64,000 bases of DNA from Dryococelus australis (lineage: Eukaryota > Arthropoda > Insecta > Phasmatodea > Phasmatidae), in the NCBI GenBank assembly GCA_029891345.1, contig CM057009.1, forward strand, positions 234,165,178 to 234,229,177, read 5' to 3'. Shown piece by piece: positions 21,468-32,920 of the stretch. The notes below the pieces were generated by a model, which did no database searches, was not told the DNA's origin, and saw nothing but the letters and a program-made list of their open reading frames with translations. The stretch's first letter is position 1. Every line of letters starts with the position of its first letter. The position numbers and the translations under genes are program-made.

Positions 21468-22685
21468 AAGAGCCAGTGAGCGATCGACTTACACCCATCT
21501 GATAACCAGATGAGACATATTTTTTTTTGAAATGTTATTAATTAATGAACACACCTATGATAGCTTGCCTATTGCAAAGCTGTCATGACTATTTTTAATT
21601 AAATTAATTTTAATTACTTTTTTTTTCATCACCTTCTCTCTATTGATAACCAACCAAATTTAGTCCCAAATGTTAATTTTCTATATGGAGAATATGCCAA
21701 GGTAGGCTTGCTTACTTATTTCCGGTCATAGCTACCTGGCAAGCAGGTATGAACAGGTAAATCAATATAGCTAACTACACCGAGCTGATAACCAATCGAA
21801 ATTGGTATCAAAATAAAGATTATTTAATAACAAATATAATCGTATAGGCTTGCCTGCGAAAAATCGGTCATAGAATATTATTGCCGTGCGTTAAAGTTTT
21901 AAAATCGGAGCAATTAAATATATGCGAGAGAGAGAGTAGAGCGCCTGAAGTCTGTGCGATAGAAGAGGATACAACATAGCAGCTGTGCGAGACGTGTCCG
22001 TTGAATGTACCCGAGTGCGCATGCTCTTTTACATGCGATTAAGGGAGACGTTTATTTACGGTTGAAAATCATCTTGAGACAACACGTGTTCCATGTTATT
22101 GTTAATTGTGCTGTAAAAAACATGAGTAAAAAGTGTTTTTTTGTGTGATTCAAAAAAATCAGTTATTGATTTTGACGATCAGTCTTTCGAAGTGTGCTCA
22201 CTAAAATTGGCTTTTCGTAAAAAACGGAACTTTAAGTATGAAGATATTGAGCTAACCAAAGAATCGTTGGATTTTGTTGGTTATCACTCCGATTTTTCAC
22301 AGGCAAGCCTATACCATTATATTTGTTATTAAATAATCTTTATTTTGATACCAATTTTGATTGGTTATCAGCTCGGTGTAGTTAGCTATATTGATTTACC
22401 TGTTCATACCTGCTTGCCAGGTAGCTATGACCGGAAATAAGTAAGCAAGCCTACCTTGGCATATTCTCCATATAGAAAATTAACATTTGGGACTAAATTT
22501 GGTTGGTTATCAATAGAGAGAAGGTGATGAAAAAAAAGTAATTAAAATTAATTTAATTAAAAATAGTCATGACAGCTTTGCAATAGGCAAGCTATCATAG
22601 GTGTGTTCATTAATTAATAACATTAAAAAAAAAAAAATCTCACCTGGTTATCAGATGGGTGTAAGTCGATCTCTCACCGGCTCTT
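21468..22685. mobile_element. Foldback-type element with about 400-bp arms made of sub-repeats
   Basis: The left arm (21468-21867) is the near-perfect reverse complement of the right arm (22289-22685); outer ends are AAGAGCC..GGCTCTT. Within the left arm the word GATAACC recurs at 21501, 21645 and 21786 and GCTTGCC at 21563, 21706 and 21848, so the arm is built from units of about 142 bp. The 420-bp centre holds the start of a coding frame (separate entry). No clear target duplication is seen: the flanks are ATAGTAC and AGACTAC. Long arms with internal repeats fit foldback elements or a Mutator-like family. Confidence 0.8.
22122..22335 (+). pseudogene. 5' fragment of an unknown gene inside the foldback element
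   Basis: An ATG at 22122 opens MSKKCFFV and stops after a run of seven T. One base of frame shift gives a frame open to 22332 with CDSKKSVIDFDDQSF, LAFRKKRNFKYEDI and DFVGYHSDF. The pattern C..C, then a K/R-rich helix and GYHS resembles an N-terminal domain I associate with uncharacterised arthropod transposon-encoded proteins; this is a recollection and not a firm family match. After GYHSDF the frame runs straight into the right inverted arm. It is probably the first exon of the element's own transposase, with the rest deleted. Confidence 0.45.
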
Positions 22686-22762
22686 AGACTACTACATGGA
22701 TGTCGATTGTATAAAGGCTGGACCGTTATTCCCTCTCTTGCAAGAAAATTTAACCGCTTAGG

Positions 22763-23092
22763 TGGTTATACATCCATATACTAAGTTAAAGTCTCAATAA
22801 AATACCTTACATTACATTATCACACAAAGTAAATTAATCAGAACATGTTACAGAAATTCAGTATACATCACATGTCTCTTTTCAATTAAATACAATATTA
22901 AATTCACTTTCAGTTTCTGTTTACATGGTTATACATTTCACATACAAAGTTTGTATCGCTGTAAAATACATTCCATTACCGTATCCCACAAAGAAAATTA
23001 ACCAGAAAATGTTACAGAAATTTAGTATACATTACACGTTTCTTTTCAATTAAATATACCATGGTACAGTCACTTTCAGTTTCTGTTTACAT
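22763..23092. repeat. Tandem duplication, two units of about 164 bp
   Basis: The block starting GGTTATACAT at 22763 repeats at 22926. Shared pieces include AATGTTACAGAAATTTAGTA-like and TTTCAGTTTCTGTTTACATG, with about 80% identity by eye. It lies in the non-coding 3' tail of Gypsy-1, downstream of integrase on the element strand. Confidence 0.8.
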
Positions 23093-24465
23093 GATTCATT
23101 AGTGACTGAATGGTTTAATACTCAATACATATGTAAAAGGGAATCCAAGGTCTGGCTAAAATACAAGAGAGCTAATGCATCTCACTTTGGGTCAGTGCCA
23201 ACATTAACTCAAGGGAAAAGAGCTCCTAGCCTTCATAATAGGTCAGTTCCACATTTAACTATAGGGGCCTCAGACCTGTCCCAACACAATTAATAAATAT
23301 TAGTGTTATTAAAGCATTAACACAATAAAGGGAGCAATATCAATAATACCCATTTTACACAAGTTCGCGCTGCATCATTATCATAAATACAAATTCAAAC
23401 AATGTTTTCTAAGTTTTCAAAATTATTCTGCAACATCCTTTAAGACTTTTCAAAATCAACATGTAATGCACATCAACACACAAGTAACCTTTTTTGAGAA
23501 TAATCAAAATACATTTACAAAATTAATACAAAAATTAAATCATAATGTTTTTCCATAATAACAAAAAAAAATAGTGTGCTTTGATTTAATTACAATACAC
23601 CCTTATTTTCAATTAAAATAATATAATAAAACACAGCACTATTCACTTGATTTATGATTGCCATTCTCCAAATTAAATCTTTGTGTTTGATGCATAGGTA
23701 CAGTCAATTATGAAACTATTTATCACTAAAAACATGATTCGTTAACAAATTTATGAACAAATATACATACATTATACAGTTTCTCACTGCATTTTAAATT
23801 ATTACTTTTAATAATCATTCCACTTTCCATTTCCTTTCATATTAAAAAACCTCATAATTGTAAATTTATACAGTTTTACTCTTCTTCACAAAAGACATTA
23901 ATTCATTCCACTTCTTGATGTTCCATTAACAGTGTTACCCTCGGTAAAATGCCATGATAGCAAATAGTTATTTACAAAATAAATTTAATTTATGAAAATA
24001 CTTTTATAAAATAAATTCTTCAGATTTATCATAATAGGTTAAACTAGCCCCAACAAAACTAACTGCAACCAAATAATCAATCAAGTTACCTTACGATTCA
24101 ATACAACTATCTCAAATTCAGTTTCAAAAGTTAATATATTATAAAATTACATTATACGGATAAACACTAATAGATCACAACAAATTACATTACATTAGGT
24201 TTCACTCTAGACTCATCAAGGTTTGTTACATCCTTTAGTATGCTCTTACATGAAAATTACAGTAACATGTATGTAGTTTATACCTTCACATGTTTACCAT
24301 TATTATATAATTAGGACAATTTTTTCTCTTTTGTACACCATAACCTAAACATTAGGTTAGATTACACACTATCCTACAATTTCACATTGCTCTTAAACCC
24401 CATGGCCGCAACGAGACATGCCAGTTGGCATTGTGTACTTTATATACATTATGACATACTACTGC
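23093..24465. other. Non-coding 3' tail of Gypsy-1
   Basis: About 1.4 kb of AT-rich sequence between the integrase end and the tandem duplication. No envelope-like frame, membrane segment or other gene was recognised on the element strand. Either a third gene has decayed beyond recognition or this lineage has a long untranslated 3' region. Confidence 0.5.
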
Positions 24466-25609
24466 TTAAACTTTGTATGGCCCGCCAAAAAGTTTAAAAA
24501 ATGTATGAATCTGCTTATTTGTTAATGTTGAGAAATGGAGTGTGGCCACAAGTTGGAAAATTATTGGTTGGCTATTCTTATCCCACCTTTTTCGTCTGTG
24601 ATTGGTTTTCAACTCCAGCCTTGGTGAGGCTGCAGTTCTCATATTTCCCACATTTCCAGCATCATTTATGGGAAAATGTAGAAAATTTTACAATACAGTG
24701 TTAGGTTTACCCAGATTCATAAGTTTGATGCGGGTAGTACCTGTACTTTCATCCAACAGCTATTTATTAATTGTTCCACACCACTTACAATCACCGCCCA
24801 TTTGCTATGGTGTTCATTACAGTACTTTCAAAACAATCTCCCTAATTCTCTCACAACCTGTTCAACTGGATTTGCTGCTGGATGGTACACTGCTGTATAT
24901 CCTAACTCAATTCATCAAATGGATGTTAGTGTTTTCCACTTATCATTAGGGAATTGTTGCCCATTGTTTGAAATAATTTTCCTTGGCTGACCAACCTCTC
25001 TAGTACATAATAATCCGTTACTTTTTCAGTGATTACTTAGGCTGTAGCCTTCTTAATTGGATATAGTTTCACAAATTTGGTGAACATAATATCAAGAATT
25101 ACAAATATATATATCTAACCCCCCCAACCCTCCTTATTACCATTCGGCAGAGGGCCAAACAAATCTACAAAAACTATTTCCAATGGCTTGTAGCCAGTAC
25201 ATGACCCATAATCCTTTTTCATATTACATACCTTTGTCTGTGCACATATTAAACATAGCCCTATTACCTTAACTACTGTCCAATACATGTCCATAAATAA
25301 ACAAAAATTTTGTATGTACTTTACTGTTTTGGTAACACAATAATGTCCATATTCATTATGTAAGAAATCAATAACTTCTTTCCTGAGTTGATCAGGTATG
25401 CATAGAACCCATTTTGCACCAGTGGTGTTTATATTTTGAAACAAATAACCATCCTTGATCAGAAATGTCTCCTTAATAATATCTCTACAGTTATTTGTTT
25501 CCAACTCTTGTACTACCCTTTGGAGCAGAGAATTGTCTGATATTTCTGTTTTCAATTGTACTGCAATTTCTTGTAATCCTGTACCTACTTGTTTCTTTTG
25601 TACCCTCAA
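24466..25609 (-). pseudogene. Gypsy-1 integrase, broken
   Basis: The first open piece (25115-25609, minus) has the HHCC zinc module HNEYGHYCVTKTVKYIQ..CLICAQTK, then PLEIVFVDLFGPLP with the first catalytic aspartate. Downstream, in shifted frames with stops, ILDIMFTKFVKLYPIKKA and YTAVYHPAANPVEQVVRELG give the later core blocks including the glutamate region. The last piece (24466-24651) ends HTFFKLFGGPYKV, the GPY/F module typical of gypsy integrase C-termini. At least four lesions separate these blocks. Confidence 0.9.
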
Positions 25610-25796
25610 AGACCGTATTTGAAACTTCTTAGCCCGAGTGGCCTGTAAATCTGTCTTACCCCTTGATAGTACATCTGCTACTACCTGTGCCTTGCCAGGG
25701 ACATGTTCAATACTTCAATTATATTCTTGTAAAGCTAAAATCCACTGTGTGATCCTGCCATTTAGCAGTTTGCAAGTATTTAGATGATTGGTTGTG

Positions 25797-26550
25797 TCAT
25801 TGCCATATATATGTATGGAATTTTGAACATGCAAATATGATATTACGCAATTCCTTTTCTGTGACAGTGTAATTTATTTCCATAGTACTCCGTGTCCTCC
25901 TTGCAAAATTAATAGGGAAATGTTCCCCTTCATCATTGACCTGAAATAACATGGCACCTACGGCCTCATCCGAAGCATCACATGTTATGAAAAATTTCCC
26001 ATCTAACCTGGGATGGTGTAGCATCATCTCTTTCTCCAATTCTCTTTCAGTCTGTCTACAGCTTATTTCTGCTCCGCCTCTCATTCCCATGTCTGTCCTT
26101 TTTGTAATAATTTTCTCAGAGGTATACACATATGACTGAAATTTTGAACATATTTCCTGAAATAGTTGAAAAATCATAAAACTCTCTAGCTGCTTCCAAT
26201 TGATTGGATATGGGTATTCTTGGATGGCTTTCACTTTATTTGGATCCACACAAATACCTTGTGCACAATGACTAACAGAAACATTTAAACCAAACGGTAA
26301 TCTTTTGAAACAGTATGTATTTCCTTGATGAGGAAAAGCAGTGTAAAATCTTGACTGGTACGCCAAAGGTATCTGCCGATTCCCTATCTGGCACAATGAT
26401 TTGATTTAATTTTCTTGTATCCAAACATAATCTGATCCTCGGTGTGTTCTTTTTGACAACTAATATTATATAAAAAATACTCTGAACTATGCCGCTCAAT
26501 AATGTCTGTTTCTATCATATTTTGCACCTCTTGTTCTATCAGCTGTTCTT
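25797..26550 (-). pseudogene. Gypsy-1 reverse transcriptase and RNase H with catalytic deletions
   Basis: RT starts with IRLCLDTRKLNQIIVPDRE (26272-26499). The next conserved block joins too early: PDRE is followed by RQIPLAYQSRFYTAF, which skips the first catalytic-aspartate segment. PFGLN is then followed within about ten residues by GICVDPNKVKAIQEYPYP, which skips the whole YxDD segment of roughly 75 residues. RNase H then reads KFFITCDASDEAVGAML and TVTEKELRNIIFACSKFHTY. The two small deletions inactivate the polymerase completely. The product would have been the element's replication enzyme. Confidence 0.9.
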
Positions 26551-26598
26551 AATGCATACGCAATTGGATATGGTATCTGTATGAAAGGTTTGTGTTCT

Positions 26599-27200
26599 CT
26601 AATTTCTAAGGCATTCATATATATTATATAACCCTGGACAATTCGCAAATGCTTCATGTTCATCTCTTACAATTTCTATTATTCTTTCTCTTTCCTCACC
26701 TGTTCCTTCCTGCAAAACAATTTTCCCTATTTCATCCTTCAAGAGATAATACCATTCAATAAAATTACAACACATGTCTACCCTTACTGCATCCCCATAT
26801 TTCAAAACAATTTGCATTTCATGAGAGTTTTCCAAAAGTTTCTCTTTGCCAAATGGAAGTTTAGTTCCTAATATCTCTACATAAATTACAATAGCCTCAT
26901 GTTCTCCTAACCAGTCAGATCCCAATACTATATTTACACTGAGCCCTTTCACTACTAACAAGGCAATCCACACATTCTGGCGAGCTATGATAATTTCCAT
27001 AATAATCTGTTTTTTTAACATTTCAATTTCCTACCCCTATTGCCCCTAAAATGGTAACATTTGATACTGGCAAAGTGGCTACAATATGCACATCACTCTT
27101 ATTTAGGCTATTCAGAAATTCTTCCGATATAGCTGTCACCTAGCTTTCAGAGTCCACTAACATATTTAGTTCAAACCCAGTATAAGTAATGAATTCCCCG
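26599..27200 (-). pseudogene. Gypsy-1 aspartic protease region, decayed
   Basis: The minus strand reads LVDSESQVTAISEEFLN near 27140-27165 (protease entry, with DSES where DTGA or DSGA is expected) and, in the piece at 26599-27021, VNIVLGSDWLGEHEAIVIYV. The latter is the C-terminal hydrophobic block of gypsy proteases leading into the RT linker. The active-site replacement and a frame break between the two blocks suggest an inactive enzyme. Confidence 0.75.
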
Positions 27201-27479
27201 AATTGTACATACTCCCTTATTTCCTTGTACTAAACCTTCAGTTGGATTTTCTCTTAACAAGATTTCTCCTTCCGACTGTAATTCTAAATTTTGAATTGAA
27301 TTTTCTGTGTTAAAATTTTTGTTGCAATTTGTTTTCAGTACCCCACATTCATCATTCCCCTGTTGCTCTGCAAGAGAGACATCCGAGGACTGATCCTCTC
27401 CCCTTAAGCATTTAAATGTTGCACCTTGTTTTGACTCTGGTCCTTTTGCAGACCACTTAAAACTTCCTCTTGTTCATTC

Positions 27480-28692
27480 CTCCTCTCAAGTGTTTCCACG
27501 AAGGCTACCACCTCCTCAACAGATTATTGCTTTCATTCCTAACATACAGTCTTGTATGTGCAAATTAAAATGATGCATAATATGAGGGATAAATCTTTTT
27601 CTCTGTCATCTTATTATCCAAGTATTTTGACTGAAAATATAATACTGCACATCATTTGCCATTGAACCATCCTTATCCTCGAATTTGCCTGTAAATAAAT
27701 GCTGTAAAAAATCGTCTTGCAACTGAATTCCCCAATATTTTTGTAGAAAAGCCGCCTTGGCTTCTGTGAATCTTGTCCATTCTGATTCCTTCCACAGTGC
27801 CCACTGTCAAGCTCCAGCTTCCAACCTATTTACAAAAAGTCTTATCTGTTGTTCATCTGAGTTCCCCCGCCCCCCAAATAATTAAGTATCCTTTCACACT
27901 TATGTATAACCTGTATGGGATTTGGTTCCCTATTATCCCCATAAAATTTAGGTACTGTCCTTTCAAAAGCAGTTATCTTATCAACAGACAAAACAAATTT
28001 ATCCCCTTTGTGTACAGTAAAGTTTCGGCTCTGCATTTTATTAATTTTCTCCTCACACTGCTGTTTAAATTCCTGACTAATATTTTTTATTTCCTTCCTA
28101 ATGTTTTCTAAATGCTGGCCTATCACTGGGATTTTCCTGGAAAATATTTTCAACATTTTCTAGTAAAGTCTCTTACACCTGCTGTATGTGTATTTCGTTC
28201 TGCTGCACCTCCCTCTTTTGTTTGGGGACTTGTACCCACAACCTTTCTATTTCTTAAAAGTTTCCTAAATTTTTTTTTATCTTGTGCTGACATATTCTTA
28301 GACAATTCTATAATCTTATTTTCATATTGTGCAACAACCTTAGTGTTACCATTTACTGTCCTCTCCACATTATTTATGGTCACTTTTAAATTGTCAAATT
28401 CAGTTAAATGTTTGTCAAATCTTTCCCCAAAGCCTACAAAATTTCCTGCTAAGTGTTGTAATTCATGTTTAAACTCGTTTTGTTGTGTCCTAAATTCCTG
28501 AAACTCATTTTCCTAGTCAGTCAACAGCCGTACTATCAGGCTTAGTTCCATTTGATCCCTCATTTCCGACTTATCTTTTCTCAGAGTTTCCCCAGTAGAT
28601 CAGTTTAATTCAATTTCCTGATTTGACATGTTATTATCAAAACCCAAGAAGTCCTCCCCTTCCCTTATTTGCATTTCTTCCTGACTAGCCAT
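27480..28692 (-). pseudogene. Gypsy-1 gag, broken
   Basis: The likely start is the ATG at 28692 (MASQEEMQIREGEDFLGF). Stops and a frameshift follow. Open pieces at 28150-28383 and 27842-28156 are lysine/glutamate-rich with coiled-coil character (KIIELSKNMSAQDKKKFRKL). Then comes the capsid-like block PKFYGDNREPNPIQVIHKCE, where gypsy capsids have a PxFxG..PIxFL pattern. Further capsid blocks (ESEWTRFTEAKAAFLQKYWG, FLQHLFTGKFEDKDGSM) are in another frame near 27670-27790. It would form the particle shell. I see no clean zinc knuckle downstream. Confidence 0.82.
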
Positions 28693-28756
28693 TACGACCT
28701 ACTTAAATATTTAACTTGTATTCTTATACTAGGGTACAACCAACCCACAGCAAAAA

Positions 28757-28772
28757 ATAAATAAATAAATAA

Positions 28773-28854
<82 letters not shown>
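28757..28854. repeat. (ATAA)n and (AT)n microsatellite
   Basis: A short (AAAT)n run passes into nearly 80 bases of perfect AT dinucleotide repeat. It sits in the Gypsy-1 leader between the primer site and gag. The perfect dinucleotide run in an old element implies later slippage growth. Confidence 0.97.
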
Positions 28855-28857
<3 letters not shown>

Positions 28858-29142
28858 CTAAAATTTTTAAAAGAAAAAAAAAATGTGATTTTTCCAATTT
28901 ACAATCCTGCAAATTCTTTGATGAAATGTTTATTGTAACTTTGATGTCTTTGTTTGTTTACTGGAAACTGTGGGCAGTGTGTCAACTGGATTCTGTTGGA
29001 TATCTGAGGTTGATGTAGTTACACTCATCATGGGTGATGAAAATTCTGGTGCGCTGGTGGGCAACCGCTGGACTGGACTCTCCTTCAGGCACGTGAAGTA
29101 TTGATGAGCTGCAGTCTTCAATCACAGGACGTGTAGAACTTC

Positions 29143-29165
29143 GAGCCGCACATGAGGGCGCCAAA
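29143..29165 (-). promoter_or_regulatory. Gypsy-1 primer-binding site
   Basis: On the minus strand, directly after the 5' LTR end (..TATCACA), the sequence reads TTTGGCGCCCTCATGTGCGG. TGGCGCC is the standard start of a primer site complementary to a tRNA 3' end in gypsy elements and retroviruses. Which tRNA is not decided from this sequence. Confidence 0.8.
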
Positions 29166-30119
29166 TGTGATATTTCCTGTACGATACTCGCAATCCACAA
29201 CAAACATCAGCTTGAACTAGCTCAGATGCAGAAAGCACGACGCTCTGACCAAATAAAATATGTTTGCTGATAACAGGAGTGCCAACAGTAAATAAGTAAA
29301 CAATGACAATGTTCACTGGAGATTTATTGTCGTCTTGGCAAAACAAACAATTGACACATGCAGATGACAAACAAAAAAAAAAAGACCAAGAGACAGAATG
29401 GCAGCCTTCACAAAACAAAACTTCTCACTGTGAGAATAGATAGTTATGAAGACGAGAGATAATCGTTACTTTTCTCTCCTGGCACCCTATTGATTCCTTG
29501 CACCGATGGAAAATAAATTTAATAGCTTTTTGAAATGTCCGAAATACGAAAGAAGGTTAAAGTCGTGGGAGCTTGTCGGTGCGAGTCAAGTGATCACTCG
29601 TTGCAGACTGTTTGACTGACAGACAGCTGACAAACTATTGTGATACCCGAGAAAGGTTGTGCTTCTCCTGTATATCGACCAAAAGTTTCCTCATTGAAAA
29701 TTGGTCCAATCATAACATCACTTGGTGAGGCAATGTCCTGACTTCGGACATAGCTCTAGAAATTGATGTATTGTTTTTGAGCAGTTGGTCACATCTGCTA
29801 AGGGTGACCTCTGTTATTTTCCTTCTTTCACCATGTCGTGCAATATAATGGCTATGTGTCCAGTTTACTAACCCAGTGAAAAGGAAACTATGCAATGTCA
29901 TCCTATGATGTCTGTTGCTGACGTCTGTCACTACTGATGAAGAAATGAGGAAAGCAAAATAATATATTTGGAAACAACAAAAATATATAAAATACAAACA
30001 AGTTATCATTGCCACAACCATTTAAATATTAAATGAATTACTATCCTTAGACTGAAATCTAGACAATTAAAATACTTCCGAAAATATTTAAATTACCTAT
30101 ATATAGCTGCAATGCTACA
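29166..30119 (-). repeat. 5' LTR of Gypsy-1
   Basis: 954 bp from TGTGATATTTCCTGTACGAT to GCTGCAATGCTACA on the plus strand. It matches 20448-21399 end to end with frequent substitutions and lacks the long A-run of that copy. As the upstream LTR it would have held the element's promoter; no single core promoter motif is convincing. Confidence 0.92.
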
Positions 30120-31910
30120 AACAACTTTTATAACCTCGTTACACCATTAAGTGATTCAGCCCTTACCTGACACAGTTTACTTTGTGGTGGTAAACCTTGC
30201 ATCTTGTACTTGCCTTTTTTTTTTTTTTTTTTTTTGCACACTGCCTTGACAGATTCCTCTGACATGAACAATTCTAACACATAGCTTCCCTTGAAGTGAC
30301 TTGCACGAGTTTAATGTGAAACTTAACCAGACACACATTCTTTATTTTTCACTACCCATTCCCTTTTACCTACTGGAAATGATAAGCCTACCAATGTAAC
30401 TGGTTGCTTTGTTGCCAAATATCCATGCATTCTTCTGGAAATCTGATTGTTCCAGAAAAATTACCATTTCATAAGAGTCCTCGAAATATATCTTCCAATA
30501 ACAGCCACTGATGCACTCGCTCATCAGCTATTACAACAACTACCTTATCTTGCAACACTAAAAATTTATAAACCATTGCAAGATACCTAATAGGAATCAC
30601 AAACTCTGCTGCAGTATTTGTACTTCTGTGCTCTGCTGTAAAATTTCTATAGTTTGGCAACCCCAATCTTCTGCAGGGTATAATGTTTGACTAGCATCAT
30701 TGATACGTTGTTTCATTTCTCATCCACCGGGTCTGGAAGTACTAAATCAGTCAACACTGTAAGCACTCTTGAATCAATAATGGTAATTAACATAGACACT
30801 TTCATTACTATCAGAATGTTTGAATAAACCTATTTCTCTGTCTTGTTCTGAGGCACCCTTGGATTTTCTTGATATCTCTTGACCAGTCTTACTGTAACCA
30901 CAACAGTTAAACACATGTTCATTTTTCTAATGCTGTTTCAATTCATATACACCTAGTCTTGATAACTTCCTACCCCTGATATCTGACATGAAAACAGTTC
31001 ATAGTTTATCATTAACTTCTCTTGTAATTTCATTCTGCAGAAGCTTGTTCTGCTCAAAATTAAATTTGACTCATTGCATCAGAACTCACCAATACTATAA
31101 CCACAGGACTACATTCTCATGAAAGACCACTGAGCAGGTTTGTACTGGCAAATTCATCATTTACAGGAACAATGATATCAGCAAGCTTTTGCAGCAGTGA
31201 TAGAATCTAAGTAACAGATTTTATGATCTTTGTTATGTCTGATATCCAGGGCTTGAAATCAACACACCAAAATACTTTATAAAGCCATATTTATTGTCAA
31301 GGGGAAGTTTTTCCCGAATATATTACAACAGATATTGTCCATAAATGTCATACATCAAGGATATACACAATATCCAACCATTTCAATTTACATGAAACAA
31401 TAAATATAACAAAAATAAATTCCAATTTTTTAAATTACATGACAAATTAAAAACAACTCTTTTGAGATGACAAGCATTTTGAAAGTTTACCTCTCCGATA
31501 TTTTTTTTTTTTTTCATTTTAAAATAAATACAGTTGACACTTGTTAATAAATTAAAAAAAAAAGTTTAAAAAAATTCATATTAAAACATTCTTAAAAACA
31601 ATTCTGAAACTTCAACATATATAGAGACTTATTGGTCTCCAAGACTTTTGTTACATTTTGTGTGACTCTGTGAGTGTCAATTCAGTCTGTGCTGTCACTT
31701 TTCAAACTAAATTCACTTTGACGTCTCTCTCTCCTATTTCTTTCACTTGCTCCATTTACCTTTAATTGCTTAATTGCTGCTCCTCTACATTCTGACAACC
31801 ATCATGTTAATCTTCATCACCACTTACGGTATTACAATCTGGAATGAGATTTTTCCTATTCCTCTTAATTGCATAGCCCCTCTCTACAACACTCAGTATG
31901 ATCAGCACTT
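30120..31910. other. Unresolved stretch, possibly decayed retroelement gag (minus)
   Basis: The minus strand has a weak zinc-knuckle-like segment (FNCCGYSKTGQE near 30880) and an open frame at 30469-30666 ending ERVHQWLLLEDIFRG, but no secure domain. A T-run is at 30213-30234. Gypsy-1 integrated at its left edge. I cannot assign a family. Confidence 0.35.
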
Positions 31911-32815
31911 TTACCATTTGGCCCATCTGACAGCTATTTCCTTTTCTTGCTTGAACCCTTTCATCAACTCGTAAAAGTTTAAGATCTCTAGCATTCTTAT
32001 TATAATGTGCTTGGAGCTTAACCTGTCTTTTACCAACTCAGGAACTGGGCTGTGCTGTATCTCAGAGTTGAGCATCTGGCTCATGAACTGTGCTGGTGAA
32101 GGTAAATTGGTATCCTGCAGGGTATTTTGATATCCCAACAACATTACTATTAAGTCCTTTCATTTATCCCAAACTGCCTCTTTGAGCATATTTGCTTTGT
32201 AGTTTGAACATGGCATTCAATAAAGCCATTATACTGGACATATGTTGGGCTGGATATTATGCTTTAAAAATTCCACAAAGTGGCAAACTGCCGGAAACTC
32301 ACAGAATTGAATTGTGTTCCATTATCCATGTACACAATCGCTGGGGTGCCAGGACTAGAAAATATAGTTTTCAAGTGTGCAATAGTATAGGAACTGCTAA
32401 GGTCTTTCAGTTGATTGAACTCAAGGGATTCGGAATATGAATCCACGAGTAAATAGTCAGCTTCCCCAAAAGGCATAACATATGCTCCAACTATCTATCT
32501 TGGCCTCTATGGGTTTTCTTTATTTACATGAGTTTCTCTACTGTTGGAATTTTGAGTCATTCTGCAAGCTGTACAATTATTTACCAAATAAGAGAGTTCC
32601 TTCAGTATAAAAGGCCACAAAACACATTCCCTAGCACAAAGTTTGCACTTTTGAATTCTCATATGGTTATAGTGAATGTGTGGTGCAAAATCTTTTATCA
32701 TAACTTTCGGGATCATTACTTACTATTACCATTACTTTATAAATAAGGTCATCATGTACAACTAACTCTTCCCTATACAACCAAAATAGTTTAACTTGCC
32801 ATCATTCCCGTGGCA
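31911..32815 (-). pseudogene. Gypsy-4 integrase remnant (inner end)
   Basis: Minus strand, in order: FWLYREELVVHDDLIYKVMV (32740-32790), HIHYNHMRIQKCKLCARECV and NNCTACRM (zinc module, 32507-32716), then DYLLVDSYSESLEF and VYMDNGTQFNSVSFRQF (32264-32476) with the first two catalytic aspartates. A decayed NYKANMLKEAV keeps the glutamate region near 32170. LLGYQNTLQDTNLPSPAQF (31911-32144) is the standard block after the core. Frames change between blocks. The matching RNase H part lies at 43.1-43.5 kb, on the other side of Gypsy-2. Confidence 0.88.
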
Positions 32816-32920
32816 TTAGCAGTCACCAGGAGGTGACAGTAGTCCAACGGTAACATGTCAAAGGGTTCAACGTGGTGAGGTCGGAAATTTAAAGTTGGAA
32901 GGGTGCCGCTCAGTGCATTC
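32816..32920. other. Left part of the sequence into which Gypsy-2 inserted
   Basis: About 100 bp between Gypsy-4 integrase and the Gypsy-2 5' LTR. It ends CATTC (32916-32920), the left target duplicate of Gypsy-2. It does not continue the Gypsy-4 frame clearly, so it may belong to an earlier insertion whose other part starts at 41299. Confidence 0.5.

Larger units (their letters stand above)
20448..30119 (-). mobile_element. Gypsy-1: minus-strand Ty3/gypsy element, 9.67 kb
   Basis: Two related LTRs of about 950 bp (20448-21399 and 29166-30119) flank, on the minus strand, a primer site, gag, protease, reverse transcriptase, RNase H, integrase with GPY/F end, a long non-coding tail and a polypurine tract. 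The outer 4-mers are AACT (left) and AACA (right), an imperfect 4-bp target duplication. LTR copies differ by many substitutions and indels, so the insertion is old. The RT has lost its catalytic parts. A foldback element lies between the polypurine tract and the coding part and contributes 1.2 kb of the length. Confidence 0.9.

Noticed and set aside
22686-22790. Target duplication for the foldback element
   Set aside because: Flanks ATAGTAC and AGACTAC agree only partly at any shift; 8- and 9-bp alignments give about five or six matches.
28724-28912. 62-codon minus-strand frame of isoleucine-tyrosine repeats
   Set aside because: Pure artefact of the (AT)n microsatellite.
30469-30666. 65-codon minus-strand frame as a protease or gag domain
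   Set aside because: The end ERVHQWLLLEDIFRG vaguely recalls retroelement sequences but no active-site motif is present.
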